Positions 1-9,493 of a stretch of 64,000 nucleotides of DNA are shown in pieces (positions within the stretch are counted from its first letter, which is position 1; the number at the start of each line of letters is the position of its first letter). The DNA comes from Actinomycetota bacterium (GTDB lineage Bacteria; Actinomycetota; Actinomycetes; Nanopelagicales; Nanopelagicaceae). The notes beneath the pieces are model-generated. The model searched no databases, had not been told where the DNA came from, and saw only the letters and a list, made by a program, of their open reading frames with translations. The translations under genes were made by a program, and so were the position numbers. The stretch lies in NCBI GenBank assembly GCA_947372165.1, contig CANBSP010000008.1, positions 1-64,000 of the forward strand. The letters run 5' to 3'.

Positions 1-462
1 TTCAATGTGGCAGGTGCTTTACAGGTAAGAGAACATTGGTTAGCCGAGCGCCATGATCCAGAGACTCACTTGATCCCCAATGTTTTGAAAGCGAATCAGA
101 CGAATCCACTGAAGATCTTCGGAACGGATTGGGAGACCAAAGATGGCACCTGTATTCGGGATTATGTTCATGTCGTCGATTTGGCCCAAGCCCACATCCA
201 AGCGCTAGCTGCCCTAACTCCCGGAAGACACGAGATCATCAATCTCGGCAGCGGTGGCGGATATTCTGTTCGTGAAGTTATTGATACCGCACGCGAAGTA
301 ATCGGAAGAGAGATTCCCGTTATCGAGAGTGATAGACGAGCCGGAGATCCGGCTATTTTGATCGCGAGTATCGCAAAAGCAGAAGAGTTACTCGGTTGGA
401 GACCTACGCGAAATCTTGAGGCGATGATCTCTGATGCTTTTATGAGTCTAGAAGGTATCTAG
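1..462 (+). CDS. galE: UDP-glucose 4-epimerase, C-terminal part (5' end outside window)
   Basis: NAD-dependent short-chain dehydrogenase-type epimerase interconverting UDP-glucose and UDP-galactose in the cytoplasm. The reading frame is open to the left edge (first codons read Phe-Asn-Val-Ala-Gly-Ala, the conserved FNVAGA segment of GalE), so the GTG at 7 is an internal codon, not a start. Visible hallmarks are the H-L-I-P-N segment, the GTDWETKDGTCIRDYVHV region that binds the UDP-sugar, and the INLGSGGGYSVREV stretch. Roughly the last 150 residues of a normally 320-340-residue enzyme are present. The TAG stop lies inside an 11-bp tandem repeat. Family assignment is firm; the true substrate (Glc/Gal or GlcNAc/GalNAc) is not decided by this fragment. 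Confidence 0.93.
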   Translation, partial: FNVAGALQVREHWLAERHDPETHLIPNVLKANQTNPLKIFGTDWETKDGTCIRDYVHVVDLAQAHIQALAALTPGRHEIINLGSGGGYSVREVIDTAREVIGREIPVIESDRRAGDPAILIASIAKAEELLGWRPTRNLEAMISDAFMSLEGI

Positions 463-489
463 GAAGAATCTAGGAAGAATCTAGAAAGA
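457..489. repeat. 11-bp tandem repeat, three copies, at the galE stop codon
   Basis: Two identical copies of ATCTAGGAAGA (457-467 and 468-478) and one with a single change (479-489). The first copy contains the galE TAG stop. It lies in the tail-to-tail spacer between galE and the ACT-domain gene. No hairpin or T-run is visible here. Confidence 0.85.
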
Positions 490-501
490 ATCAGATAGCT
501 C

Positions 502-738
502 TTAGAGCGCCTTCACAGAGAGAACTTCTACTCCACCAATTTGGTTGAGAATGCTCACCAAATCTGATGAATCCGATCCAGGGATGGCGACAGTAATCTC
601 GTCATAACCACGTCCTGCTTCGTTTTTAAGGACTTGAAGACCTCTGATATCGCCACCGGCGAAACCAATAGCGGATGCGACCGCTCCGAGTGAGCCCGGA
701 CGATCTGGGAGTGAAACTTCGAGGATGAATTGAGCCAT
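502..738 (-). CDS. Small ACT-domain protein
   Basis: A 78-residue protein made of one ACT domain, a fold that binds amino acids or other small ligands and usually dimerises. The opening strand-loop, with LPDRPGSLG at residues 10-18, is the typical ligand-site signature (Asp-Arg-Pro-Gly). No catalytic domain is attached, so it is probably a stand-alone regulatory subunit; its partner cannot be told from context. The ATG at 738 is preceded after 6 bases by TAGGTT (rc of 745-750), which suggests a leaderless mRNA. Its 3' end faces galE. Confidence 0.8.
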   Translation of the reverse strand: MAQFILEVSLPDRPGSLGAVASAIGFAGGDIRGLQVLKNEAGRGYDEITVAIPGSDSSDLVSILNQIGGVEVLSVKAL

Positions 739-778
739 GGTCAGAACCTATCCGATCTGCATTACGCGAAAGTTACAA

Positions 779-1666
779 TTAAATTTGGATGATGTGAGCG
801 CCCGAGATCTGCACATTGATCTTAGGCAGCGGGATTGGCGCAGGGCCGGCGAGCACCGCTCCGCTTGTAGGGTCGAATTTGGCGCCGTGGCATGGGCAAT
901 TCATCGTATGTGAGAGAGAGTCATAGGCGACAGTGCAACCTTGGTGGGTACAGATCGCGCTATAGGCAAAGACGCCAGCGTTGGTCCGAAAGAGAATGGC
1001 TGGAGTGCCATCGTTTGCCGTGAAGGACATGGTCGATCCCACTGGAAAATCTGCAACTTTGACGATCATGGCGCTCACCTTAAGTTTTGGGCGGAAGGAT
1101 CCACCAGCTAATGATGCAATGACCGCGCCAGCTGCAACTCCCACGATGCCCATCACTTCGCGTCGATCTTTGAGATTGGGGATGATCCCGCCCAGCGCGG
1201 TTTTGCGTCCTCTAGAACCCGAACGAGCATGTGCGCGCCACAAGAAGAAGAGGGCGAGCCACGATGCGGCAAATGGCAGATCGCTACCTAAGAAAAATGG
1301 GTGGACATGGAAGGTGACCGAGAGCCAGAGAATGACTGAGACTGAGAAGCCACCAAGAATTGCTGCCTCCATCGCGACACCCGAGAGAACTGCAATACCG
1401 ATCGCAAATTCAGAGAGCATGACAAACCAGGCAAAGAGTGTTGCATGTTCAAGCATGTGGCGAAGTACGAAGGTCAATGGCGAATGGCCGATGTAACTTG
1501 TGAGTTGACCGCTAAATGAATTGGGGCCCGCCTTACTTAAAAATGCTGCATCACTCGCCTTTGCCCAACCGCCGTAGACCCAGACTCCCCCAAGCCACAG
1601 ACGAAGGATTGAAATTCCGAGAGGTTGATTGCGCCATGAGGCGAGACCGATTTTCTTTGATGCCAT
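779..1666 (-). CDS. DoxX-like membrane domain fused to a Rieske [2Fe-2S] domain
   Basis: Residues about 16-145 form a four-helix DoxX/DoxD-type membrane domain (helices near 16-34, 72-95, 100-118, 130-145). A helix near 171-190, resembling a twin-arginine-less anchor, follows, then a Rieske domain at about 198-295. The cluster ligands are clear: C239-x-H241 and C257-x-x-H260. The extra pair C244 and C259 that forms the stabilising disulphide in high-potential Rieske proteins is also present. DoxD-type proteins belong to thiosulfate:quinone oxidoreductase and related quinone-linked systems, so membrane electron transfer is a reasonable inference, but donor and acceptor are unknown. TTAAAT lies 6 bases before the ATG (leaderless). 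The neighbours give no pathway. Confidence 0.82.
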   Translation of the reverse strand: MASKKIGLASWRNQPLGISILRLWLGGVWVYGGWAKASDAAFLSKAGPNSFSGQLTSYIGHSPLTFVLRHMLEHATLFAWFVMLSEFAIGIAVLSGVAMEAAILGGFSVSVILWLSVTFHVHPFFLGSDLPFAASWLALFFLWRAHARSGSRGRKTALGGIIPNLKDRREVMGIVGVAAGAVIASLAGGSFRPKLKVSAMIVKVADFPVGSTMSFTANDGTPAILFRTNAGVFAYSAICTHQGCTVAYDSLSHTMNCPCHGAKFDPTSGAVLAGPAPIPLPKINVQISGAHIIQI

Positions 1667-1721
1667 GTATCTATTTAACAGTATCCACTTAGAAAATGCT
1701 GGCTGCTATCACTCAAAAAGC

Positions 1722-1797
1722 TGGCTCCCCCGACAGGCCTCGATCCTGTGACATCTCGATTAACAGTCGAGTGCTCTACCAACTGAGCTACAGGGGA
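1722..1797 (-). tRNA. tRNA-Asn (GUU)
   Basis: On the minus strand a full cloverleaf can be read: acceptor TCCCCTG pairing with CGGGGGA (one G-U), D arm with AGCTCAGTTGGTAGAGC, anticodon loop CTGTTAA giving anticodon GTT, and T arm with GTTCGA-like GATCGAGGC loop. Discriminator G is followed by an encoded CCA at the end (plus-strand TGG at 1722-1724). Length is 76 nt. Confidence 0.93.
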
Positions 1798-1815
1798 TTG
1801 AACAGGGGAATGATA

Positions 1816-3681
1816 CTAAAGGGCCTCGCCGATCGCCAACTCCTTCTGAATCCTGCGGGCAGCCTCAAGGCCGACGAGCCTGGTGAAAGTCTCGGTGTAT
1901 TCCGCCTCATTTTCAACGGGGTTGAGCCGCTGAAGCGTTGATTTAATCTCGGCGATCTCTCGGCTCAGAGCCACTTCACGAAGTCTGGCGAAGATCGATT
2001 GGATATATCGCTCTGAAACCTCACCATCGGTGCGGATCGGTTCCACTGTTAATTCGGTGATGAGAGATCGAAGTTCTTCATCCTCAGTGCGGTCTAGGAG
2101 ATCAGTTATTGCTTGATCAGGTGACTCATCGATTCTGGCACGAAGAGCCGCATATGGTCCATAAGTAAAAGCGTCAGCCTCTAACTCTGACCATGGCGTG
2201 GCCAATTCACTTACCTGAAGTTTTACTTTGAGAACTTCTCGTTCGAGCATCAAGATCGGATCTTTAAGGTTAACGCTTCCGGTCTGTGACAAAGCTGAAG
2301 GGGTTGAAGGGGTTGAAGGGGTTGAAGGGGTTGAACGAGATGAGGCGCCCTTGGGGCCCGCACTCTTCACGGCGCTATTGACCACATCAACTTCCATGCC
2401 CAGCCATGCAGCAACCGAGCGCACATACTCTGGGCGGAGTGAAGCATCCTTAATTTTACTAATCAGTGGTGCGACTTGGTTGAGCGCACTTACTCGTCCT
2501 TCAGGAGTCTTAGTGTCGTAGCCGGCAATGACAGACTTCATGGCAAATTCAAAGAGCGGCACTCTACGTGCAATGAGATCTCGGACCGCCTCATCTCCCC
2601 CAGTTTGACGGAGTTCGCATGGATCCATCCCATTTGCAGCCACTGCGACAAATGTCTGGGCGACAAATTTCTGGTCATCATCAAAGGCGCGAAGCGCAGC
2701 CTTCTGGCCCGCCGCATCGCCATCGAAGGTGAAGATCACTTCACCGCGGAAGGCATCATCATCCATCAAGAGTCGTCTAATGATTCGAATGTGATCATCA
2801 CCGAAGGCGGTACCGCAGGTTGCGACAGCTGTCGTCACGCCAGCCAAGTGGGCGGCCATGACATCGGTATAACCCTCAACGATGACAACTTGTCGCTTCT
2901 TAGCGATCTCCTTCTTCGCCATATCAAGGCCATAGAGAAGTTGAGATTTCTTATAGAGCGGAGTTTCGGATGTATTGAGGTATTTCGGACCTTGATCCTT
3001 ATCGTCACTCGCTAATTTGCGAGCACCAAAGCCCACAACATCGCCAGAGATATCTTTTACTGGCCAGAGCAATCGATTCCGATAGCGATCGATAAAGCCA
3101 CCACGAGAACCTTCTTTGATAAGGCCAGCAGTATTGAGTTCGGTATCGGTGTAGCCCAAACCCGTGAGGTGCTTGTAGAGCGCATCCCATTCATCAGGTG
3201 CATAACCCACACCGAAGAGATCAGCTGCCGAACGATCAAAGCCTCGACCATTGAGAAAATCGCGCCCTACCTGTGCTGGTCCAGCTTTCGCCAACTCTTC
3301 TTGATAGAACTTTGCAGCCGCGGTGTTCGCAGCAACCAAGCGCGAACGATTAATTCCCGGAGTTGATGGACCACTGGAGTCATAGGTCAATTGATAACCG
3401 ATTCGCTCGGCAAGTCGTTCAACGGTCTCTGTAAAAGTGAGGTGTTCGAGTTTCATTAGGAAGGCGATGACATCGCCACCGGTCTGGCAGCCAAAGCAGT
3501 GGAAGTACCCTTTAGAGGGAGTTACATGAAATGACGGTGACTTCTCATCATGGAAGGGACAGAGCCCCTTCTTCTGACCGCCGCCGGCACCTTTGAGTTG
3601 AACGTAATCGCCGACCACATCGTCGATATGGCTATGTTCGCGAACATGCGCGACATCTTCATCTCTTATCCGGCCAGCCAT
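1816..3681 (-). CDS. dnaG: DNA primase
   Basis: Makes the RNA primers for replication and works with the replicative helicase. The 621-residue product has the N-terminal CHC2 zinc finger (C41, H44, C62, C65), the catalytic core, and a TOPRIM domain with EGYTD at 269-273 and the metal-binding FDGDA around 319-323. A C-terminal helicase-interaction domain follows. A Ser-Thr-Pro repeat linker near 452-466 is encoded by a perfect 9-bp tandem repeat and joins core to C-terminal domain. It follows dgt on the same strand with a 43-base gap. TAAGAT six bases before the ATG (rc of 3688-3693) suggests its own leaderless promoter as well as readthrough. A dgt-dnaG pair is typical of actinobacteria. Confidence 0.97.
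   Translation of the reverse strand: MAGRIRDEDVAHVREHSHIDDVVGDYVQLKGAGGGQKKGLCPFHDEKSPSFHVTPSKGYFHCFGCQTGGDVIAFLMKLEHLTFTETVERLAERIGYQLTYDSSGPSTPGINRSRLVAANTAAAKFYQEELAKAGPAQVGRDFLNGRGFDRSAADLFGVGYAPDEWDALYKHLTGLGYTDTELNTAGLIKEGSRGGFIDRYRNRLLWPVKDISGDVVGFGARKLASDDKDQGPKYLNTSETPLYKKSQLLYGLDMAKKEIAKKRQVVIVEGYTDVMAAHLAGVTTAVATCGTAFGDDHIRIIRRLLMDDDAFRGEVIFTFDGDAAGQKAALRAFDDDQKFVAQTFVAVAANGMDPCELRQTGGDEAVRDLIARRVPLFEFAMKSVIAGYDTKTPEGRVSALNQVAPLISKIKDASLRPEYVRSVAAWLGMEVDVVNSAVKSAGPKGASSRSTPSTPSTPSTPSALSQTGSVNLKDPILMLEREVLKVKLQVSELATPWSELEADAFTYGPYAALRARIDESPDQAITDLLDRTEDEELRSLITELTVEPIRTDGEVSERYIQSIFARLREVALSREIAEIKSTLQRLNPVENEAEYTETFTRLVGLEAARRIQKELAIGEAL
2298..2336. repeat. 9-bp tandem repeat inside dnaG (Ser-Thr-Pro linker)
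   Basis: About four copies of the 9-mer GGGGTTGAA read on the plus strand. Because the unit is three codons long, copy number can change without a frameshift; it encodes repeated Ser-Thr-Pro triplets in DnaG. Confidence 0.9.
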
Positions 3682-3724
3682 ATCCCTATCTTAACGAGAA
3701 ACCCTGACAGATATCCTGTGGCGG

Positions 3725-4975
3725 TTAACGATGGCTCTGCGCAATGAGCTTCTTATGCAGGGCATATGCCCCTGGATCGGTGAGAGAGGCAATCTGGTCG
3801 ATCGCCACACGAAGGCGCTGTGCATCTGTTGAGGCCCCGCGCCAATCTTCGATGAAGTAACTCTCGAGTGCGCCTTCACCCCCGGTGTAGACCATCTCCA
3901 CGAGTTCTTTGATCAAGATCTGCTGTTCGGCATATCGCTTCTGCGAAGATTCGGCGCTGATCACATAGTGGCCAGCGATCGCCTTCAACAATGCGACCTC
4001 TACCCGTTGTTCGCGAGGAACCACAAGATTCGCACTGTATCGAGTGAGATTGCCATCGCCATATTGATCACGTGTGGCTGACTCTGCCGCAAGGGCAAAT
4101 CGGCCTACCAACTGGGAAGCCAAGTCCTTCAAGCGCGCAAGATTTCGATGCGACCCATCATAGGTAGTTGGCCAACAGGATAAAGATTGCAATTTTTCAA
4201 GAGCTTCATCGACTTCCGCTTCAGTGATATCACTCAGGCCAGTTCGCTGTGCGACCTTGTAAAGCGCTTCGACATCTCCGGTCAGACCTTCAAGTTTTAC
4301 TTGACCCGAAACAATCGCATCTTCTAAATCATGGACAGAGTACGCGACGTCATCTGACCAATCCATAATCTGTGCCTCCATCGACTGTGCGCCGACAGGA
4401 GCCCCTTTGCGGATCCAATGGAAGAGTTCGAGATCATCATCGTAGACACCAAACTTGCGAAGGTCAGTAGAGCGTGGCCATGGATACTTCGTCGCGGCAT
4501 CGAGTGAGGCCCTGGTGAGATTTAAACCAACACTTCGCCCCTGAGCGTCAACAGTCTTCGCTTCTAGGCGAATCAACAATCGAAGCGATTGGGCATTTCC
4601 TTCAAAGCCACCGGCTTCATTGCTCACTTCATTCAAGGCATCTTCACCATTATGGCCAAATGGTGGGTGTCCTAAATCATGGGCAAGGCATGCGCCTTCC
4701 ATCAGATCTGGATCTGCACCGAGTGCTTCGCCAAGTTCGCGACCTACCTGTGCACATTCGAGTGAGTGCGATAACCGAGTGCGCGGAAAGTCTGAGGCCC
4801 ACGGAACTTCGACCTGTGTCTTTGCCGCCAATCTGCGGAGTGCGAATGAGTGAATGATGCGTGCACGGTCACGGGCAAATTCAGTTCGGCCGCCACGCTT
4901 TGCGGGCTCATCAAGAAAACGTTCGCGATCGGCAGCGGTATAGCCCGAGTGTTCGTGCGCTTGTTGAAGAACCAT
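3725..4975 (-). CDS. dgt: Deoxyguanosinetriphosphate triphosphohydrolase-like protein (HD family)
   Basis: HD-superfamily phosphohydrolase that splits dNTPs (classically dGTP) to nucleoside and triphosphate, controlling dNTP pools or clearing them. In the 416-residue product the metal ligands are visible: H70 (in RTRLSHSLE), H99-D100 (in LAHDLGHPPFGHNGE), and the distal Asp near 208-209 (WSDDVAYSVHD). The length fits the type 2 dGTPase family. It sits 12 bases after the DUF218 gene and 43 bases before dnaG, so the group 6780-1816 reads as one operon. Exact nucleotide preference is not decided by sequence. Confidence 0.93.
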   Translation of the reverse strand: MVLQQAHEHSGYTAADRERFLDEPAKRGGRTEFARDRARIIHSFALRRLAAKTQVEVPWASDFPRTRLSHSLECAQVGRELGEALGADPDLMEGACLAHDLGHPPFGHNGEDALNEVSNEAGGFEGNAQSLRLLIRLEAKTVDAQGRSVGLNLTRASLDAATKYPWPRSTDLRKFGVYDDDLELFHWIRKGAPVGAQSMEAQIMDWSDDVAYSVHDLEDAIVSGQVKLEGLTGDVEALYKVAQRTGLSDITEAEVDEALEKLQSLSCWPTTYDGSHRNLARLKDLASQLVGRFALAAESATRDQYGDGNLTRYSANLVVPREQRVEVALLKAIAGHYVISAESSQKRYAEQQILIKELVEMVYTGGEGALESYFIEDWRGASTDAQRLRVAIDQIASLTDPGAYALHKKLIAQSHR

Positions 4976-4987
4976 AGTGAGTAAAGC

Positions 4988-5617
4988 CTACTTCTTGATC
5001 TGGTCCGTCAGGTGAATACCAAAATGTCCCACAGTCTTATAGGCCAGATATGCGCCAGTTTCCCGAAGAATGTAGCGCCAGCCTGCACTTTTAACGGCAG
5101 CGGGCCCAGTTTTCGCTGGCGCGCAGCTCGCTCGAAGGCCAAGATCCTTCGCCTCTGCCTCTGCGCGATAGCAGTGATACGGATCGGTTGCGATGATGAT
5201 CGACGTTAATTTATGGGCGCGCATGAAATCTACATAGGCCACGGTGCTACTGAGTGTGTCACGACCGATCGGGATTGCAGCGATAGCGCTCCTTGAGATT
5301 CTTCTCTCCAGCAAAGAGTTGCGACTCGTTGACGCTTCAGTGAAATTATCACCCTTGGCATTTGCGCCAACTGTGATAATTCGAGGAGCAAGGCCCTGGC
5401 GATAGACAACTTTTGCTTGATCGATCCGCGCCTGCAAGATGTCGGATGGAACGCCGTTGAACTGTGCGGCGCCAAGTATCACGATCGCATCGCTCTTTAC
5501 TGGCTTTGCGTTATGGCCCTCATTCCAGATTGAAAATGCGAAGTAGCCAGGTATCACAATGATTAAGAGCAAGATGAAGGTAAAGAGTCGACGGAATAGT
5601 CGCAAGAGGAAGATCAT
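4988..5617 (-). CDS. YdcF/SanA-type DUF218 membrane-anchored protein
   Basis: A 209-residue protein with one N-terminal helix (about 5-27, strongly hydrophobic after an Arg-rich start) followed by a DUF218 domain: DAIVILGA at about 43-50, VGANAKGDNFTEA, and the ATDPYHCYRA motif near 145-154. DUF218 proteins (SanA, YdcF, ElyC) act in envelope homeostasis; their chemistry is not settled. Its ATG overlaps the dusB stop in ATGA, so the two are translationally coupled. The domain should face outside the membrane. Confidence 0.85.
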   Translation of the reverse strand: MIFLLRLFRRLFTFILLLIIVIPGYFAFSIWNEGHNAKPVKSDAIVILGAAQFNGVPSDILQARIDQAKVVYRQGLAPRIITVGANAKGDNFTEASTSRNSLLERRISRSAIAAIPIGRDTLSSTVAYVDFMRAHKLTSIIIATDPYHCYRAEAEAKDLGLRASCAPAKTGPAAVKSAGWRYILRETGAYLAYKTVGHFGIHLTDQIKK

Positions 5618-6780
5618 CCGCCAGAGACCGAATCATCAATCGTGATCGCCGGAATTTCATCTGGATCTTTGAGCCAACCATCCGGAAGTGTGGGAGGACG
5701 TCCATGGGACTTTCGTCCACGAGGTGCTTCAGAGACTGCAGTTGGATATGGCTGATCATCGAGTTGGCCAAGGAGATGCTCTAACTCGCCAAGGGAAGCA
5801 ACCATTCCTAATGAGGATCGAATTTCGCGAGGAACAGTAAAACCTTTGAGGTACCAGGCCATATGTTTGCGAAGGTCACGCATCGCCCGGCCTTCAGCCT
5901 CAAAAAATTCTACAAGGAGATGTCCGTGACGAATCATGACATCGCGCACTTCATAGAGTGATGGTTCAGATTTTGTGGAATCACCACGAAGGGAGCGAAC
6001 AAGATCGGCGAAGAGCCATGGGCGACCAAGGCATCCTCGGCCCACGACAACTCCTGCGCAGCCGGTCTGCGCCATCATTCGAGCGCCATCTTCCCCGCTC
6101 CAGATATCGCCATTTCCAAGTACCGGCACGCCGGTCGGCTTGAGGTGTTCAACGAGTGTGGCGATCTTCGACCAATCTGCTTCACCGTCATACATCTGTT
6201 CGGCGGTACGTGCATGCAAGGCAACCCAGGCAACACCAGCATTTGCGGCGGAAGTCGCAGCATCTAAATAGGTGTGATGGTCGCTATCGATGCCAACGCG
6301 CATCTTTACTGTGACCGGAACTCCGTAAGGCTTCGCCGCATCCACCGACGCTTTAACGATATTTTCAAAGAGTCGACGCTTATAGGGAAGAGCTGCTCCC
6401 CCACCACGTCGTGTCACTTTAGGCACTGGGCAGCCAAAGTTGAGATCAATGTGATCGGCGAGATTCTCTTCCATCAACATGGTGATGGCTTTCCCGACGA
6501 CAATAGGATCGACTGCATAGAGTTGAACAGATCGAGGTGACTCACCTTTGCCTGGCGTGATGAGGCGAAGAGTCTCTGGGTGGCGTTCAATCAACGCACG
6601 TGCAGTCACCATCTCGGAGACAAAGAGACCAGCTCCTTGCTCGCGACAGAGTGTACGAAATGCCGAATTAGTAATTCCAGCCATAGGCGCGAGAACGACG
6701 GGGGTATCGAGCACCACCTCGTTATTGGCGAACCCCCCATTTGCAATAGGAAGTCGAAGCGGTGCAGGTTGAGTTAGCAC
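5614..6780 (-). CDS. dusB: tRNA-dihydrouridine synthase (DusB family)
   Basis: FMN-dependent enzyme that reduces uridines in the D loop of tRNA using NADPH. Motifs seen in order: [12 protein letters not shown] (FMN site), the [11 protein letters not shown] segment with the catalytic Cys, [17 protein letters not shown], and the GNGDIW and [10 protein letters not shown] flavin-phosphate segments. I place the start at GTG 6780, which overlaps the glyS stop as GTGCTAA; an upstream in-frame GTG at 6804 would give a 31-base overlap and adds only eight residues with no family similarity. Neither has a clear ribosome site. The C-terminal 60 residues are a basic, low-complexity extension. Confidence 0.92.
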   Translation of the reverse strand: MLTQPAPLRLPIANGGFANNEVVLDTPVVLAPMAGITNSAFRTLCREQGAGLFVSEMVTARALIERHPETLRLITPGKGESPRSVQLYAVDPIVVGKAITMLMEENLADHIDLNFGCPVPKVTRRGGGAALPYKRRLFENIVKASVDAAKPYGVPVTVKMRVGIDSDHHTYLDAATSAANAGVAWVALHARTAEQMYDGEADWSKIATLVEHLKPTGVPVLGNGDIWSGEDGARMMAQTGCAGVVVGRGCLGRPWLFADLVRSLRGDSTKSEPSLYEVRDVMIRHGHLLVEFFEAEGRAMRDLRKHMAWYLKGFTVPREIRSSLGMVASLGELEHLLGQLDDQPYPTAVSEAPRGRKSHGRPPTLPDGWLKDPDEIPAITIDDSVSGG

Positions 6781-8153
6781 CCGAGCAGACGCGGTGCGAG
6801 CCACGCCTGAACTTGGTCGATTGCGATTCGCTCTTGCGCCATCGTGTCGCGATGACGAATCGTTACCGCGTGATCTTCCAGGCTCTCAAAGTCGATCGTG
6901 ATACAAAATGGAGTGCCAATCTCATCTTGGCGGCGATAGCGACGGCCAATAGCACCGGAGTCATCGAAATCAACAGACCAGTACTGCCGCAGTTCGGCAG
7001 CGAGATCGCGAGCCTTTGGTGAGAGATCCGCATTTCTCGATAGTGGCAATACTGCGACCTTGATTGGAGCAAGGCGGTAATCGAGCTTCATAACCGCTCG
7101 CTTCTCCATCTCGCCTTTGGAGTTAGGTGCTTCATCTTCAGTATAGGCATCCATGATGAAGGTGAGTGCACAGCGATCTACGCCGGCTGCAGGTTCGATG
7201 ACATAAGGAACCCAACGCTCATTCTTCTCTTGATCGAACCACGAAAGGTCTTTACCTGAAGCTGCGCCATGGGCCTTAAGATCGAAATCTGTACGGCTCG
7301 CAATACCTTCGAGCTCGCCCCACTCTGTTCCATTAAATTCAAACTTGTATTCAATATCCACGGTGCGCTTTGAGTAATGCGAAAGCTTCTCTTTTGGATG
7401 TTCAAAGAGACGCAGGCGATCAGGATTAATCCCAAGGCCGGTATACCAAGCAAGACGAGTATCGATCCAATATTGATGCCACTCTTCATCAGTTCCTGGA
7501 ACAACGAAGAATTCCATCTCCATCTGCTCAAACTCGCGAGTTCGGAAGATGAAGTTTCCAGGTGTGATCTCATTTCGAAAAGATTTTCCGATTTGGCCAA
7601 TTCCAAATGGTGGTTTCTTACGTGAAGTCTGAGCGACATTGTCGAAGTTGATGAAGATTCCCTGCGCTGTCTCGGGACGAAGATATGCCAGACCGCTCTC
7701 ATCTTCGACTGCGCCAAGGTATGTCTTGAGAAGACCAGAGAATTGCTTAGGTTGTGTGAACTTTCCCTTATTGCCACAGTTAGGGCAATTTACTTCATCC
7801 ATAGATGTTGGAGTGCGGCCATTCTTCGCTTCAAAGGCCTCTTCCAAATGATCGGCGCGATAACGCTTGTGGCACTCAGTGCATTCAGTCAATGGATCGG
7901 TGAATGTCTCCACGTGGCCTGATGCTTCCCAGACTTCACGAGCCAAAATCACGCAGGAATCGAGTCCAACGACATCTTCACGGCCTTGAACCATCGCACG
8001 CCACCATTGGCGCTTCACATTATTCTTGAGCTCGACTCCAAGTGGGCCGTAATCCCAAGAGGCGCGCAATCCGCCATAAATCTCTGATGATGGATAAACA
8101 AATCCACGACGCTTGGCCAAACTAACAATTGTCTCTAAACGATCTGCGGCCAT
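6774..8153 (-). CDS. glyS: Glycyl-tRNA synthetase (alpha2, class II)
   Basis: Charges tRNA-Gly. The open frame extends upstream, but the ATG at 8153 ([10 protein letters not shown]) is the start because GGAGGA lies 7 bases before it and the product of 459 residues matches the actinobacterial homodimeric enzyme. Class II motifs are visible: [12 protein letters not shown] near the N terminus, [25 protein letters not shown] (motif 2) and the C-terminal anticodon-binding domain. Two CxxC pairs (CTECH and CPNCG) form a zinc site between motif 1 and motif 2. Downstream dusB is overlapped. Confidence 0.97.
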   Translation of the reverse strand: MAADRLETIVSLAKRRGFVYPSSEIYGGLRASWDYGPLGVELKNNVKRQWWRAMVQGREDVVGLDSCVILAREVWEASGHVETFTDPLTECTECHKRYRADHLEEAFEAKNGRTPTSMDEVNCPNCGNKGKFTQPKQFSGLLKTYLGAVEDESGLAYLRPETAQGIFINFDNVAQTSRKKPPFGIGQIGKSFRNEITPGNFIFRTREFEQMEMEFFVVPGTDEEWHQYWIDTRLAWYTGLGINPDRLRLFEHPKEKLSHYSKRTVDIEYKFEFNGTEWGELEGIASRTDFDLKAHGAASGKDLSWFDQEKNERWVPYVIEPAAGVDRCALTFIMDAYTEDEAPNSKGEMEKRAVMKLDYRLAPIKVAVLPLSRNADLSPKARDLAAELRQYWSVDFDDSGAIGRRYRRQDEIGTPFCITIDFESLEDHAVTIRHRDTMAQERIAIDQVQAWLAPRLLGC

Positions 8154-8233
8154 GATTTTCTCCTCCGGCTGGCTGTCGGCTTTTACTCCTCTTGCGGGCT
8201 GCAAGGATCCAAATTTTACCCGTATTCCGGTCG

Positions 8234-8239
8234 TAGACT
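8234..8239 (+). promoter_or_regulatory. -10 box for a leaderless benE-like mRNA
   Basis: TAGACT ends six bases before the ATG at 8246. No strong -35 is visible. The 92-base spacer to glyS is divergent, so promoters for both genes must lie here. Confidence 0.45.
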
Positions 8240-8245
8240 CGCCAT

Positions 8246-9493
8246 ATGACTCACGATCGTGGAACTCCCTATAAAGGCACAAAGAAGGTTCCTGCTCTCA
8301 CCGCGATCTGGCGAAATCTCCGTGATTTTCCACGGGCTCTGACCTTGAGCGCATTTATCTCCGGCCTACTTGTCGTGGTGGTCGCAGCGACTGGTCCAAT
8401 TGTCATCATGCTCAAAGCGGCGCAGGCCGGTAATTTCTCCTCAACGCAGACCGCCACCTGGATCTGTTCATCCTGGGTGATGTCAGGAGTACTCGGTCTC
8501 TATCTCTCGTTGCGTTATCGAATGCCGATGATCGGCTCGACTTCCACTGCATCCATCGTCCTTCTGGTTACCAGCTTTCAGACCCATTCCATCAAGGAAG
8601 CTGTCGCCTCATATATCTTTCTTTCGCTTCTCTTCATTCTTGTTGGCGCAACCAAACTCATGCCGATCATCATGCGAGCCATTCCGCACCAACTAGTAAT
8701 GGCGATGCTCGCCGGAGTTCTCTTCAACTTTGGCGTAAGCATCTTTACTCAATTCACGAGCGATCCTTGGATCGTCTCCGGAATGGTCCTCGCCTATTTT
8801 ATTGCGCGAACTCTTTCACTTCGTGCGCCAGTGATCCCAGTTCTGGTGATCGGCACTCTCTTATCTATCGCTACCAACAAGGTCCATCTTCACTCGCCCC
8901 ACTTTGGCCTGACACATCTCATCTGGGTGAACCCCCATTTCACAGTGGGCTCACTCGTTAACCTGGCCCTGCCCATGTTTCTTCTCACCATTGCAACGCA
9001 ATTTGCGCCTGGCTTTGCCGTTCTCAAGAACAATGGTTACAAAGCACCGCATAGCCAATCCTTGATCGCCTCTGGTTTCCTCTCATTGGCGAGTGCGGGA
9101 TTCCTCAATAGCGGCGTCAATACTTCAGCAATCACTGCAAGTATCGCAGTCGGTGAGCATGCCGATCCGGATCGCACCACTCGATATACCGCAGGAGTAA
9201 TAACGGGGATTTTCTATATTGCTGCAGGTCTGGTCGGAGCATCTATCCTCACGCTCTTTAGCGCCTTGCCTGCGGCCATGCTCGCATCTCTTGCTGGCCT
9301 GGCACTCTTCCCAGCCCTCTCGACATCACTGCATGAAGCGCTCAGCGATTCTCGTGGTCGTGAAGCGGCGCTCGTGACTGTCCTTGTAACAATCAGTGGA
9401 CTACACCCACTTCAGCTTGGTTCACCCTTTTGGGGACTTCTTGCCGGAACTTTGCTCTATGCCTTGCCGAATCTTCGTTCACGCTCTGCATAA
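8246..9493 (+). CDS. BenE-type benzoate/H+ symporter family protein
   Basis: A 415-residue integral membrane protein with about 12 predicted helices, matching the BenE branch of the nucleobase/benzoate transporter group: a long run of hydrophobic segments from residue 30 on, the [10 protein letters not shown] motif near 90-99, the [15 protein letters not shown] segment and [19 protein letters not shown] in the second half. BenE proteins import benzoate with protons, but no aromatic catabolism gene is nearby, so the substrate is open. It is a single plus-strand gene set between minus-strand housekeeping genes and overlaps uppS tail to tail by 37 bases. Confidence 0.82.
   Translation: MTHDRGTPYKGTKKVPALTAIWRNLRDFPRALTLSAFISGLLVVVVAATGPIVIMLKAAQAGNFSSTQTATWICSSWVMSGVLGLYLSLRYRMPMIGSTSTASIVLLVTSFQTHSIKEAVASYIFLSLLFILVGATKLMPIIMRAIPHQLVMAMLAGVLFNFGVSIFTQFTSDPWIVSGMVLAYFIARTLSLRAPVIPVLVIGTLLSIATNKVHLHSPHFGLTHLIWVNPHFTVGSLVNLALPMFLLTIATQFAPGFAVLKNNGYKAPHSQSLIASGFLSLASAGFLNSGVNTSAITASIAVGEHADPDRTTRYTAGVITGIFYIAAGLVGASILTLFSALPAAMLASLAGLALFPALSTSLHEALSDSRGREAALVTVLVTISGLHPLQLGSPFWGLLAGTLLYALPNLRSRSA

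Noticed and set aside
8154-8282. N-terminal extension of glyS
   Set aside because: GGAGGA before ATG 8153 and family length support the shorter protein; the extension also overlaps the divergent gene start.
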